A model generated the notes under the pieces. It was not told where the DNA came from. It was given only the letters and a program-made list of their open reading frames with translations, and made no database searches. Shown here piece after piece: positions 25,842-35,117 of a stretch of DNA of 61,782 nt (its first letter is position 1; each line of letters begins with the position of its first letter). Source of the stretch: Oscillospiraceae bacterium (lineage in GTDB: Bacteria; Bacillota; Clostridia; Oscillospirales; Ruminococcaceae); the NCBI GenBank assembly GCA_017436575.1, contig JAFSCU010000044.1:1-61782 (forward strand), written 5' to 3'. The translations under genes were made by a program, and so were the position numbers.

Positions 25842-26840
25842 TCAGTTCATTTTTCTAATTGTTTTTAATAATAGTCTTACAGCGCGAAGCAGCAATTTTT
25901 GTTTGGGATAAGCTAACACATAATAATCGTAGTTTTTTGAAAAAGAAACTATTTTTTCAGCTTTTGCCCGATTCATTGCAGATGTATATTGATTCTGAAA
26001 TTTTACTGCTTTTGCTGCATTAAATTCCTGCCTTTTTTGTTGACATTCTATCAAATCCCATTGAGCTGTATACAAGAACTTCAAAATAGACAAATGATAC
26101 AATTCAGAGCAGTTGTTTTCTTTGAAAAATTGAATTCGTTCAAATTGAGCATCATATTCATCAAAGCGTTTATTGATATTGAGAGTGCCTGTAATACCAT
26201 TTGTATTTATATAGTAAAAATAATGTATATCGTCTGTCACTGCTATTTTTTTGCACTTATAATATAGTTTATATGTAGTGAACTCATCTTCAAAAAGGCG
26301 GCCAACAGGAAAAAATATATCATTAAACAGTTCTCGTTTGAAAATTTTACCGCAGGATGAGACATAGTTTGAGACATCTGTGTTTGTAAACATTTGTTTT
26401 TCGACGTCCAATCCGGAAAAGACAGTAATTTTTGAGCTAATTTTATCAGAAGAAATATCGATTTCTTTTTCATAAGAAAAACGCTGGAATGAACAAATAA
26501 CAGCATCAGCATCAGTCTGATGAAGAATAGACAGTTGTTTCTCTAATGTTTTTGAATGAATTATATCATCAGAATCTACAAACATAATATATTTGCTGTC
26601 GGCAAGCTGTAACCCAGCATTGCGGGCGGAAGACAGGCCGCCGTTTGTTTTGTGAATAACTGTTATATTTTCATGCTCCCTGGCATATCTGTCGCATATT
26701 TCGCCGGAGCCATCTGTAGAGCCATCATCCACAAGCACTATTTCGTAATCGGTAAAAGTCTGGGAAAGAACACTGCTTACGCATCTTTCCAGATAATTCT
26801 TAACTTGATATACGGGAATGATTATAGTTACAACAGGCAT
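25842..26840 (-). CDS. GT2-family glycosyltransferase
   Basis: 332 residues. Typical GT-A start VVTIIIPVYQVKNYLERCVSSVLSQTFTDYEIVLVDDGSTDGSGEICD and the DXD-type MFVDSDD at ~90. The C-terminal third is basic without clear membrane helices. Its ATG overlaps the stop of the GT32 gene (TAATG), so the two transferases are coupled. Adds one sugar of the repeat unit; donor and acceptor cannot be read from sequence. Confidence 0.9.
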   Translation of the reverse strand: MPVVTIIIPVYQVKNYLERCVSSVLSQTFTDYEIVLVDDGSTDGSGEICDRYAREHENITVIHKTNGGLSSARNAGLQLADSKYIMFVDSDDIIHSKTLEKQLSILHQTDADAVICSFQRFSYEKEIDISSDKISSKITVFSGLDVEKQMFTNTDVSNYVSSCGKIFKRELFNDIFFPVGRLFEDEFTTYKLYYKCKKIAVTDDIHYFYYINTNGITGTLNINKRFDEYDAQFERIQFFKENNCSELYHLSILKFLYTAQWDLIECQQKRQEFNAAKAVKFQNQYTSAMNRAKAEKIVSFSKNYDYYVLAYPKQKLLLRAVRLLLKTIRKMN

Positions 26841-27619
26841 TATTTTTTTAAAATCCTTTTTAATGTTTCATAATTTTTATTACCTAAAATTTTAAGTAAA
26901 ACTCTGTTAGGTAAATGTTTCCAATAGTCAATTTTTTCGTTTTTTACTGCTTGTCTATGTTTTTCGTGGTATTCCTTTTCTGACTGTGACATCCAGGTTG
27001 AATCAAACCAGTGAATAGAAATGGTTTCTGTAGATTTTTTGATTTTTCCTGTTTCAAAATCAAGAGGGCATAAATATATAGTAGGTAAAATGAGAATATT
27101 ATCATCCAAAAGCTGTTTGCTGTCATCCTGCTTCAAACCATGAGCCAGCATTACATTGGTGTTGATTACAGGGCAAGGAGTTCTGTTCAATGAGCCATCA
27201 TCAAGAATAAATTTCATATTATCGTAATCTGCCATAAGTTCTTTAAGAATATAGTGTTTCTTTTCAGCACCAAAACCAAGACCTGTGGCAATATGTACAC
27301 CATCTTCAAAGCCAAAATATGCCTTATATTTTAACAATGGATTCAGGTTTTTTATCAATTCCACATCGGTGTCCATATATATGCCACCGTTGTCATAGAC
27401 AACTTTCAGACGGACATAATCTGTAACAAAAGCCCATTTTTTTGCTTCATAAGCCTGATGGACATAAAGCGGACAAGCAGAAATATCAAAATTATCTTCA
27501 TTCCACTCTATTATTTCATAGTCAGGGCAATATTTTTTCCAACTGGCTATACACTTTTGTGCTGATTCTGGCAAAGGATTTCTGCCAAACCAGCAATAAT
27601 GAATTGTTTTCGGAATCAT
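26840..27619 (-). CDS. GT32-family (OCH1-like) glycosyltransferase, copy A
   Basis: 259 residues. Starts MIPKTIHYCWFGRNPLPESAQKCIASWKKY, with VTDYVRLKVVYDNGGIYMDTDVE containing the DXD (D-T-D) motif of the Gly_transf_sug family. It matches closely the layout of the second GT32 at 39443-40159, so they are paralogues in one operon. Likely transfers a hexose in the glycan repeat. It follows the pyruvyl-transferase-like gene by 3 nt. Confidence 0.9.
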   Translation of the reverse strand: MIPKTIHYCWFGRNPLPESAQKCIASWKKYCPDYEIIEWNEDNFDISACPLYVHQAYEAKKWAFVTDYVRLKVVYDNGGIYMDTDVELIKNLNPLLKYKAYFGFEDGVHIATGLGFGAEKKHYILKELMADYDNMKFILDDGSLNRTPCPVINTNVMLAHGLKQDDSKQLLDDNILILPTIYLCPLDFETGKIKKSTETISIHWFDSTWMSQSEKEYHEKHRQAVKNEKIDYWKHLPNRVLLKILGNKNYETLKRILKK

Positions 27620-27622
27620 AAA

Positions 27623-28756
27623 TCACCTTGTTAAAACATTTTTAATTTCTTCTGATAAATCCTTTTCACAGATTTTAGATAATTCTAATATCTTTTGCTG
27701 TAAACATTTAGTTTTATTATAATTCCATTGTAAATACTCAAAATCATTATATCCATCCGTATCACAACACCACTCAGGATAGCCAAGTTTCGTCAAATAC
27801 GTACGCACCTTGTCATCCCACACAAAACCACGGACTTCTATTCCAAAAGAAGTAGCAACAATCAAACTATGCATACGAAATGATACTATTTTCTCAAAAC
27901 CTGTAATATTATACACCAATTCTTCAGGAGTAATTGGGCGTTTCATCAACATACTATGAATATCATTATCTATATAGCCAACATCTTTAAGCAAAGATAT
28001 TGCCGTATTTTCATCAGCGCCATTTGTAAATACTTTAAAAGAAATATTGCTTTTTTTGAAATGCGTAATAATATCTTTTTGTATTTTATAATGTTGCGGC
28101 AATGATATTACTCCAATGCCATATTCAGCTACCTTTTCCGAATTTCTATTGAAAAACTTATTGCAGCATATTGCCGTATCATAAGTTTCTGTTGGTGTGG
28201 TTATATCTCCAAAAAGTTGTAGAAATCGATCCATTGAATCTCTGATAGACACGTTTTTAACATAATTATGTGCAAAAGTTTTTCTTAACAATTTAACACC
28301 ATCTTCACTTAGATAGCCCATTCCACACGAATGAAAAAGAACGGGAATCTTTTTAATGGATAATTTACGAACCGTGTAATAGATAAGTCCAGCAAAATAA
28401 TCCATGAACATTGCTCCGCCTGCAAAAATTGCTATGTCAATTTGATGTTCCTTAAGAATATTTTCTAACAACAAAATTGTTCTCAGATATCTTCTTTCAT
28501 TATTTTTATATAAATTATAAAAACTTGATTTTTTCAGAATAATCGGTAACTTTTCAGTAATTTTTATAAAACACTTTCCAAGTATTGAATAATCTTTGTT
28601 ATTATAATATTCTTGATAGTTTATTCGTCCCGAAATATCAAACAGTGTAATATCAGCATCTGAATATTCATTTTCTATCATTTTTTTTACAGTTTGACAA
28701 ATTACAGCATCACCAAGATTTTCTGAATAACATTCACCAATAAGTAAAATATTCAT
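27623..28756 (-). CDS. Polysaccharide pyruvyl transferase family protein, copy A
   Basis: 377 residues. N-terminal MNILLIGECYSENLGDAVICQTV, central FAGGAMFMDYF and SIRD, and late SFRMHSLIVATSFG are the recurring segments of the CsaB-like PS_pyruv_trans family. Members add pyruvate ketals to sugars from phosphoenolpyruvate, or act as non-pyruvyl variants of unknown chemistry. Visibly richer in A/T than the conserved genes outside the island. It lies 3 nt after the Wzt gene. Family call firm; whether it is a true pyruvyl transferase is not certain. Confidence 0.85.
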   Translation of the reverse strand: MNILLIGECYSENLGDAVICQTVKKMIENEYSDADITLFDISGRINYQEYYNNKDYSILGKCFIKITEKLPIILKKSSFYNLYKNNERRYLRTILLLENILKEHQIDIAIFAGGAMFMDYFAGLIYYTVRKLSIKKIPVLFHSCGMGYLSEDGVKLLRKTFAHNYVKNVSIRDSMDRFLQLFGDITTPTETYDTAICCNKFFNRNSEKVAEYGIGVISLPQHYKIQKDIITHFKKSNISFKVFTNGADENTAISLLKDVGYIDNDIHSMLMKRPITPEELVYNITGFEKIVSFRMHSLIVATSFGIEVRGFVWDDKVRTYLTKLGYPEWCCDTDGYNDFEYLQWNYNKTKCLQQKILELSKICEKDLSEEIKNVLTR

Positions 28757-28759
28757 GAC

Positions 28760-30058
28760 CTACACTCCATCATTGTGTATTATAGCATCTGGAAAATTAA
28801 TATTTCCCCATACAGCAGGTTTCCAAACCATTTTTGTAACATTATCCGGGTTATAATATTCTTTACGGAAAGTGAAGGCATCACCTACGACATCATGAAC
28901 GACTTCATTGCCATACTTATCCACTTCATAAAGAACAATACGTCCGTTATATTCACCTGGTGCAAGCAAAGATAAATCAAAAGACATTGTCAAATCATTT
29001 AATCCTTGTTTAGATTTTATTTCAGGTTGACTGGCAATCATACCTACTGGTACTCTGTTACCATTAAATATAATCATTCTGAATGCTGTTTCTGGAAAAT
29101 CCAATTTACTGGAATAGGATATACTCGCTTTAAGTTTTTGATTATTGTATATGACAGGAGACTCCAAATCCAGTAATTCAATAGAATGAATATGCATCAA
29201 ACCATCTGCTATTGGTTCTCGTGGGATAGAATCACAATCATTATACAAGCTGATTCTTGAGTTCGCTCCCATATAAACCCCAATCGCTTCTTCCACATCC
29301 CCTTCAAACACTACTTTACCCTTATCCAGCACTATACATCTGTCGCACAGCTGTCTGATTGTATTCATGTTATGTGAAACATACAGCACAGTGCGGCCTT
29401 CTTTTTTTGCGGCATCGCGCATTTTGTCCAGACATTTTTTCTGGAATGCCATATCGCCAACGGCCAGCACCTCATCCATAATCATAATTTCACTGTCAAG
29501 ATGTGCTGCTACAGAGAAAGCCAGTTTTACATACATACCGGAAGAATATCTTTTAACAGGAGTGTCGATAAATTCCCTTACTTCTGAAAATTCGATAATA
29601 TCTTCCATTTTGGCATCAATTTCGGCCTTTGTCATGCCCAGAATTGTGCCGTTCATATAGATGTTTTCACGGCCTGTCATTTCGCCATTAAAACCAGTAC
29701 CTACCTCCAGCATAGATGCAATTCGGCCATACAGCTGAATTTTACCTTCTGTCGGTGCAGTAACACGGGACAGCAGTTTTAGCATTGTGCTTTTACCGGC
29801 GCCATTGCTGCCGATAATACCCAATGCTTCGCCCTTGTAAACAGTCAGATCTATGCCATTGAGAGCCATAAAGGTCTGGCCTACCAGGCGCTGTTCCTGA
29901 CCTATTTTTGTATTTGGGTCTTCTTTACCACGGATTTTTGCCCACCAGCTTTGCAAATCGCCCTGCAGTGTGCCACCGCCAATCTGCCCCAGCTTGTACA
30001 TTTTTTTCACATCAGTCAGGCGGATAGCTACTTCACGGTTTTCTTGTGTATTGCTCAT
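28760..30058 (-). CDS. Wzt-type ABC-2 polysaccharide export ATPase with C-terminal carbohydrate-binding domain
   Basis: 432 residues from the ATG at 30058, which has AAGGAGG at good spacing; an upstream in-frame start in the permease gene lacks one. Walker A IGSNGAGKSTMLKLL, signature YSSGMYVKLAFSVA, Walker B EIMIMDEVLAVGD, H-loop VSHNM. Residues ~280-425 form the Wzt C-terminal beta domain that in O-antigen exporters recognises the glycan end. It follows the permease gene by about 10 nt. Exports an undecaprenyl-linked polymer across the membrane. Confidence 0.9.
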   Translation of the reverse strand: MSNTQENREVAIRLTDVKKMYKLGQIGGGTLQGDLQSWWAKIRGKEDPNTKIGQEQRLVGQTFMALNGIDLTVYKGEALGIIGSNGAGKSTMLKLLSRVTAPTEGKIQLYGRIASMLEVGTGFNGEMTGRENIYMNGTILGMTKAEIDAKMEDIIEFSEVREFIDTPVKRYSSGMYVKLAFSVAAHLDSEIMIMDEVLAVGDMAFQKKCLDKMRDAAKKEGRTVLYVSHNMNTIRQLCDRCIVLDKGKVVFEGDVEEAIGVYMGANSRISLYNDCDSIPREPIADGLMHIHSIELLDLESPVIYNNQKLKASISYSSKLDFPETAFRMIIFNGNRVPVGMIASQPEIKSKQGLNDLTMSFDLSLLAPGEYNGRIVLYEVDKYGNEVVHDVVGDAFTFRKEYYNPDNVTKMVWKPAVWGNINFPDAIIHNDGV

Positions 30059-30068
30059 GTTATCCTCC

Positions 30069-30923
30069 TTAAACCGTGTCCATAAATGTTTTTTCAACTT
30101 TGTTGAATATCATAACGCCGATTATAAGAATCAGCACTGAGAGCAATGTACTTAACGCCAGTGCTCCCGGCATGATTGCCCCCTGCCCCAGAATTGCATA
30201 GCGGAACAGTTCAACCGGTGCTGTAACAGGGTTAATTAACAGGACTGTTTTCATCCAGCCTTCTTTCAGCGCAGAAATCGGATATACAATAGGTGTGGCG
30301 TACATCCACAGCTGAACCCCAAAAGAAACCAGAATAGAAAGGTCGCGGTATTTTGTAGTAAGGCTGGAAATGATAATACCACAACCAAGCCCCAGCATAC
30401 CCAGTTCCAACAGCACCAGTGGTATCAAAGGCCAGGCGTGCCAATTAGGCCGCACTGCACCTGTAAGCACATAGTAAATCAAAAAACCTGCAACAAGGAA
30501 CATCTGCACGCCAAACTGAATCACAGCCGACAGTACATTTGAAATCGGTATTGTTAGGCGTGGGAAATATACTTTGCCAAAAACCCCTGCATTTGCTGTA
30601 AATGTATGGGCATTTTTATTTACAGAACTTGAAAAGTAAATCCAGATAGCATTGCTGCACAAGTAAAACAACAGTTGTGGCACGCCATCAGTAGAAATAC
30701 CGGCAATTCCACCAAAAACACAGGCATAGATGATACTGCTGATAAGTGGATTAAGAAAAATCCAGGCAGGACCAAGAATTGTCTGTTTATATGTAAGCAC
30801 AAAATTTCGTTTTGTAAAAAGTGTAATCAAATCCTTATAACGCCAAACCTCTTTCAGATTCAGGTCAAACAGATTATGTTTTGCGGTAATTTCAGTATAA
30901 TACTGATTTTTTGTTTCGTTCAT
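30069..30923 (-). CDS. Wzm-type ABC-2 polysaccharide export permease
   Basis: 284 residues with about six membrane helices and the ABC-2 pattern FTKRNFVLTYKQTILGPAWIFLNPLISSIIYACVFG near the N-terminus, then PRLTIPISNVLSAVIQFGVQMFLV and a late LLINPVTAPVELFRYAILG loop. AAAGGAGATAAA precedes the ATG. Forms the transporter with the Wzt ATPase that follows. Its presence together with an EpsG-type polymerase in one operon is noteworthy because ABC export usually pairs with processive synthesis. Confidence 0.92.
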   Translation of the reverse strand: MNETKNQYYTEITAKHNLFDLNLKEVWRYKDLITLFTKRNFVLTYKQTILGPAWIFLNPLISSIIYACVFGGIAGISTDGVPQLLFYLCSNAIWIYFSSSVNKNAHTFTANAGVFGKVYFPRLTIPISNVLSAVIQFGVQMFLVAGFLIYYVLTGAVRPNWHAWPLIPLVLLELGMLGLGCGIIISSLTTKYRDLSILVSFGVQLWMYATPIVYPISALKEGWMKTVLLINPVTAPVELFRYAILGQGAIMPGALALSTLLSVLILIIGVMIFNKVEKTFMDTV

Positions 30924-30933
30924 TTTATCTCCT

Positions 30934-32094
30934 TTAAAAGCATTCAGTCTGTTTCAGTGCTTCTCTGATTGCTTCTAATTTCTGATATTCATATTTTTTA
31001 TCTGGTTCAAGGAAGGCTCCTTCGCCCCATTCGTTCCATGCATTGATAAATATCATCGGTTTGTTTTCTTTTTTTGCACGATGTACAAGTCTGGTCATGT
31101 AGCTTTGAAATTTTTCAATGCTGAAGCCGGAATGTACAAGCCCGTGTTTATTGCGCGGAGTGTTGTCCCAGTCTACAAATCCGCCGGGCAGAAATTCGTC
31201 AGTCCATGGGGCTGAAAGTATTTTTTCCCACACTTCATCGTAAAAATACATTGCCAGGCTCTGTGGTTTTGCGTAGCTGGCTGATGTGGTTTTCAAACGC
31301 TTTTTTCTATAGGCAGACAGTGCGTCTTCCCCTAAGTATTTACGAAACAGCTGAACCTTTTTCGATGTTCCTGGTTTCATTGAAGAAATATTTCTGGCAT
31401 GAACAGGTTCAAAACCTATTCTGAAATCAAAGATGTCATCACGATAATACATATCAGAATAATATGTAGGAAACTGGAAGGCCAGACACAGACCTGGAAA
31501 ACCTTCTTCCACAGCTCTTTTTCTCCAATATATTGTCATCTGATACAGATCAATAATCTGATCTGGTTTATATATCACAAAAAGCGGCTTACCGTCTACT
31601 GTAATGTATCTTTCATCTCTGAAAAATGGCAGAAGATATTGAAAATGCTTTTCCCAATCCTCTTTACCGCCGTAATCCTGCTCCATGATAACTTCACGAT
31701 TACCACCATCCCAGTTTTTGCTCCAGTTTTCATTTGCCCAACTAAAACAAAACGGAATGTCCACTTCAGGATTCAGCAGCATTTGCTCTGCAGGTTTTTC
31801 AAGGAGCTGTCGACCATTTTTAAACCAATAGTGATAATAACAGAAACCGTAAACACCGTGTGCTTTGGCCTGTTCCGCCTGTCTGATTTTTACATTATCA
31901 TCCAGCAGGTTGTATTCACCATCCAAAGGGATTCGAGGCTGGTCGTGTCCCGGGAAAAGAGGCTGGGCTTTTCGTACATTTGTCCATTCGGTAAAGCCTT
32001 CACCCCACCAGTTGTCATTTTCCGGTATTGTATGAAATTGCGGAAGGTAAAAGGTAATTATTTTAATACCTTTCCCATCTTTTATTTCACTCAT
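30934..32094 (-). CDS. WbsX-like (GH99-like) glycan-modifying protein
   Basis: 386 residues. IKIITFYLPQFHTIPENDNWWGEGFTEWTNV, YGFCYYHYWFKNGRQLLEKP, FSWANENWSKNWDGG and late INAWNEWGEGAFLEPD are the hallmarks of the Glyco_tran_WbsX / GH99-like family, found in O-antigen and capsule loci. The fold relates to endo-acting GH99 enzymes, and members may transfer or trim sugars; no proven activity is known to me. AAGGAGGAC precedes the start. It lies just before the exporter genes, suggesting late action on the repeat unit or lipid-linked chain. Confidence 0.88.
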   Translation of the reverse strand: MSEIKDGKGIKIITFYLPQFHTIPENDNWWGEGFTEWTNVRKAQPLFPGHDQPRIPLDGEYNLLDDNVKIRQAEQAKAHGVYGFCYYHYWFKNGRQLLEKPAEQMLLNPEVDIPFCFSWANENWSKNWDGGNREVIMEQDYGGKEDWEKHFQYLLPFFRDERYITVDGKPLFVIYKPDQIIDLYQMTIYWRKRAVEEGFPGLCLAFQFPTYYSDMYYRDDIFDFRIGFEPVHARNISSMKPGTSKKVQLFRKYLGEDALSAYRKKRLKTTSASYAKPQSLAMYFYDEVWEKILSAPWTDEFLPGGFVDWDNTPRNKHGLVHSGFSIEKFQSYMTRLVHRAKKENKPMIFINAWNEWGEGAFLEPDKKYEYQKLEAIREALKQTECF

Positions 32095-32131
32095 TGGTTG
32101 TCCTCCTTGAATTTGCTGAACATAATTAAAA

Positions 32132-33112
32132 CTATAAAATCTGTTGCTTTATTTTTTCATACCGCTCTGTCAGGCTTTTCATCTGTTTTTGGGTAACATC
32201 CTGTAGCATAGGGCGATGCATCAGTTTTGCCAATTTATGCTGCCTTTCCAGACGCAGCATCCTGTAATGGTAAAAATATTGTACTCCCTGCGGACCGAAT
32301 CTTTTTCTGTAATATGTCATTGCACCGGTCATTCGCATGGAAAACTGTCTGGAATTGAAAGAGTTGTCTATTTTGAAGGTTCCCCCATCCAGATGTATTA
32401 TCTTTGCTGCAGGTACGCTGATAATTTTATATCCTGCCTGATGTATTCTCCAGGACAGTTCTTCTTCCTCGGCGTACATAAAGAAATCGGGGTCAAAGCC
32501 GCCCATTTTGTTATACAGCTTTCGGGATAGCATCATATCTGCACCAAAGATATAACCCACTTCCATAGGTCTGTCTGTGTGATTAAAAGTGTTTTTATAT
32601 GTATATCTGCGCTTCTGTTCGTCGCTGTAAAACCTCTGTCGGTACAGACGGAAGATAATTTCTGTGATTATACTTGTCCAGCGAGCCTTCTTTTTCAGGG
32701 AGTCCACATCATCAAAACTGAGGCTGAAAGAAGAATTTTCTTTCATATCCACAGAATAAAGATTACCGCCTACTATACCGACGTTATTGTTATTTTCAAG
32801 ATAATCGTATAGGATTTTAATTGCATTGTTTACAAGAACAGTATCAGAGTTCAGCAAGAAAACATAATCGCCTACAGCGTTTTCAAATCCCAGGTTATTG
32901 GCTCTGCCAAACCCAAGGTTTGTATCAGATTCAATCAGTTTTATTGTTTCTCCAAATTCTTTTCTCAATACTTCCAAAGAATTGTCTTTAGAAGCATTGT
33001 CAACAACGATTATTTCATAGGAAATACCCTCTGTCAGCTGTCTGACAGAGTTTACACAATCTATAACCAGATCCGGTGTTTTATAGTTGACAATAATAAC
33101 TGAGACATCCAT
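32132..33112 (-). CDS. GT2-family glycosyltransferase (rhamnosyltransferase-like)
   Basis: 326 residues. DVSVIIVNYKTPDLVIDCVNSV, EIIVVDNASKDNS, NLGFGRANNLG and FLLNSDT are characteristic of the WbbL/RfbN-type GT2 subgroup, and FMYAEEEELSWRIHQAGYK supplies the conserved acidic loop. Such enzymes often transfer rhamnose from dTDP-L-rhamnose. No dTDP-rhamnose genes lie in this window, so the donor would be made elsewhere. Starts 2 nt after the preceding GT2 gene. Confidence 0.88.
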   Translation of the reverse strand: MDVSVIIVNYKTPDLVIDCVNSVRQLTEGISYEIIVVDNASKDNSLEVLRKEFGETIKLIESDTNLGFGRANNLGFENAVGDYVFLLNSDTVLVNNAIKILYDYLENNNNVGIVGGNLYSVDMKENSSFSLSFDDVDSLKKKARWTSIITEIIFRLYRQRFYSDEQKRRYTYKNTFNHTDRPMEVGYIFGADMMLSRKLYNKMGGFDPDFFMYAEEEELSWRIHQAGYKIISVPAAKIIHLDGGTFKIDNSFNSRQFSMRMTGAMTYYRKRFGPQGVQYFYHYRMLRLERQHKLAKLMHRPMLQDVTQKQMKSLTERYEKIKQQIL

Positions 33113-33114
33113 TG

Positions 33115-34101
33115 TTATTGTTTCTCTCTCCCCAGCAATTTTTTGACAAATTGTCTTATTTTGAAATAATAATAAATATGAGAAGGTTTATTATTTAGAT
33201 ACCTGTTGATAATAATTTTCTTTTCACCTTCTAAATTGCAATTCAAAAGATAAGCTTTCAAACCGTTCACACTATCCATCTTTTCACAAGCATCAAATAC
33301 CTTTTCTTTTTTGTCAGCACCATAAAACATCACATATATATAACCACAAATTCTGGTTTGTATTTTGTTTTTGGCATTAGAATCAATATTGAATTTTTCT
33401 TCAGCTATAGACAAAAGTTTCAGCTGATTCCTCATAAAATCACAGTATGGAGGTATCCTTCTTCCCTGTTCATAGTCATAGTTATAACCTACATAATCAG
33501 TAAGATAAAAACTATTACATCTGGAATAATATGATAGACAAAAATCTAAATCTTCCTGGGCATACATCTCCTCATTGAAACGTATAAAATATTTATTTAT
33601 AATTTCTGTTTTAAAAAATTTACCTCCGATATATCCATATATTTCAGAATTATCGCAAATTCTGTTCCATAATTCTTCTTTCAAATACCCATTCACAGGT
33701 GGTATTTTTGGAAAGCATATATCAGTTGACAATTCTCTCCCCTTTAATCCGCTTATAACAACATCTGTATTATTTTTAACCATAAGTTCAAGACAGTGTG
33801 ATAGCATATCGTTCTCTATCCAGTCATCACTATCAAGGAACAACAGATAACTTCCTGTGGCTCTTTGTATACCAATATTTCTTGCAGAGGAGACACCGCC
33901 ATTTTGTTTGTCTACAACAATTACTCTATTATCTTTCTTCATATATGAATAGCACATATTTAAGCTGCAATCAGTCGAACCATCATTTATAAGAATAATC
34001 TGTATGTTTTTATATGTTTGGTTTAAAACAGATTCTACACATTTTTCTAATGTTCTCTCTGCATTATAAACAGGTATAACAACACTAATTAAATCCATCA
34101 A
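33115..34101 (-). CDS. GT2-family glycosyltransferase
   Basis: 328 residues. SVVIPVYNAERTLEKCVESVLNQTYKNIQIILINDGSTD and LFLDSDDWIENDML give the GT-A core. The C-terminal region is lysine- and aromatic-rich without clear membrane helices. It is separated by 1 nt from the next GT2. The DNA is A/T-rich compared with flanking housekeeping genes, in line with horizontal origin of the operon. Sugar specificity unknown. Confidence 0.9.
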   Translation of the reverse strand: MMDLISVVIPVYNAERTLEKCVESVLNQTYKNIQIILINDGSTDCSLNMCYSYMKKDNRVIVVDKQNGGVSSARNIGIQRATGSYLLFLDSDDWIENDMLSHCLELMVKNNTDVVISGLKGRELSTDICFPKIPPVNGYLKEELWNRICDNSEIYGYIGGKFFKTEIINKYFIRFNEEMYAQEDLDFCLSYYSRCNSFYLTDYVGYNYDYEQGRRIPPYCDFMRNQLKLLSIAEEKFNIDSNAKNKIQTRICGYIYVMFYGADKKEKVFDACEKMDSVNGLKAYLLNCNLEGEKKIIINRYLNNKPSHIYYYFKIRQFVKKLLGREKQ

Positions 34102-34102
34102 C

Positions 34103-35116
34103 TCAAACCTCTGATATTATCCACCACAAATTATTTTTAATAATCTTCATTAGTATTTTTTGTTTTTTGCTGACTGCGTACCATTTCGGTTTGAATACGC
34201 ATTGTTTCACCATATTATCAGCCATTATTCTTTTACAGTATTCATTCCTTTGCTTCTTATCTGTAATGTTATGTCTTTCGCCAAGACCAAGAAGAATACA
34301 AAACCAAGTCAGTCGGTTTAATTGTATTGAGAAATCAAAATTTTTATCTCCTGAAAAATCTTCATAAGCATGATTTACAATACTTTTGCAGGCTTCCCAT
34401 CTGTCTGGTTTGAAGGATTTTGAGATTGAATTTGGATTGTAAAAGTAATGATATACCCCAGCATTGTCGTCATAATAAAAGCTGCTGGCTTTTCTCATAA
34501 CATTTGCACTGAACAAAACATCTTCGCTGTATCTGATATCTTCATAAAAGCAAATATTATTCTCCTTTAGAAAGCTGTGTTTATACAATCCACCCCAAGC
34601 TCCTAATACAGGGGAAAATGTCAGCTGCGCAGTTACAAGCATTTTAGGCAGTATGTCTTTTTCAATTTTGCTTTTGTCATATAATCCACCTGCGATTTCA
34701 CGTGCCGGTTCCAGCATGCAAGGTGCATTCTCCGGCAGTCCCGGCCAGCCGGTTCTGAAAGAGCGATAGCGCACAAAGTCTACATTGTATTTCTTTGCAA
34801 GGCTGTATAAATGCTCAAGACCATCGGGTTCAAGCCAGTCATCACTGTCAAGGAAAAAAATATATTCTCCCACAGCAATACTCATACCTGCATTACGGGC
34901 TGAAGCAAGCCCGCCGTTTTTTTTATGAATGACCTTCACTCTACTATCATTTGCCCGGAATCCATCACATATATATGGACAATTATCAGGAGAACCATCA
35001 TCTACCAATATAATTTCCAGATTGTCCATAGTCTGTGCAAATACGCTGTTTACACACCTACCCAGATACTGTTCCACATTATATACAGGAATAATTACCG
35101 ATACTTTAGGGATCAT
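34103..35116 (-). CDS. GT2-family glycosyltransferase
   Basis: 337 residues. VSVIIPVYNVEQYLGRCVNSVFAQTMDNLEIILVDDGSPDNCPYICD and IFFLDSDDWLEPDGLEHL define the GT-A domain; the 200-335 region has SKSFKPDRWEACKSI and a basic end. Immediately follows the pyruvyl-transferase-like gene (1-nt gap). Likely one sugar-adding step of the repeat unit; donor unknown. Confidence 0.9.
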   Translation of the reverse strand: MIPKVSVIIPVYNVEQYLGRCVNSVFAQTMDNLEIILVDDGSPDNCPYICDGFRANDSRVKVIHKKNGGLASARNAGMSIAVGEYIFFLDSDDWLEPDGLEHLYSLAKKYNVDFVRYRSFRTGWPGLPENAPCMLEPAREIAGGLYDKSKIEKDILPKMLVTAQLTFSPVLGAWGGLYKHSFLKENNICFYEDIRYSEDVLFSANVMRKASSFYYDDNAGVYHYFYNPNSISKSFKPDRWEACKSIVNHAYEDFSGDKNFDFSIQLNRLTWFCILLGLGERHNITDKKQRNEYCKRIMADNMVKQCVFKPKWYAVSKKQKILMKIIKNNLWWIISEV

Positions 35117-35117
35117 A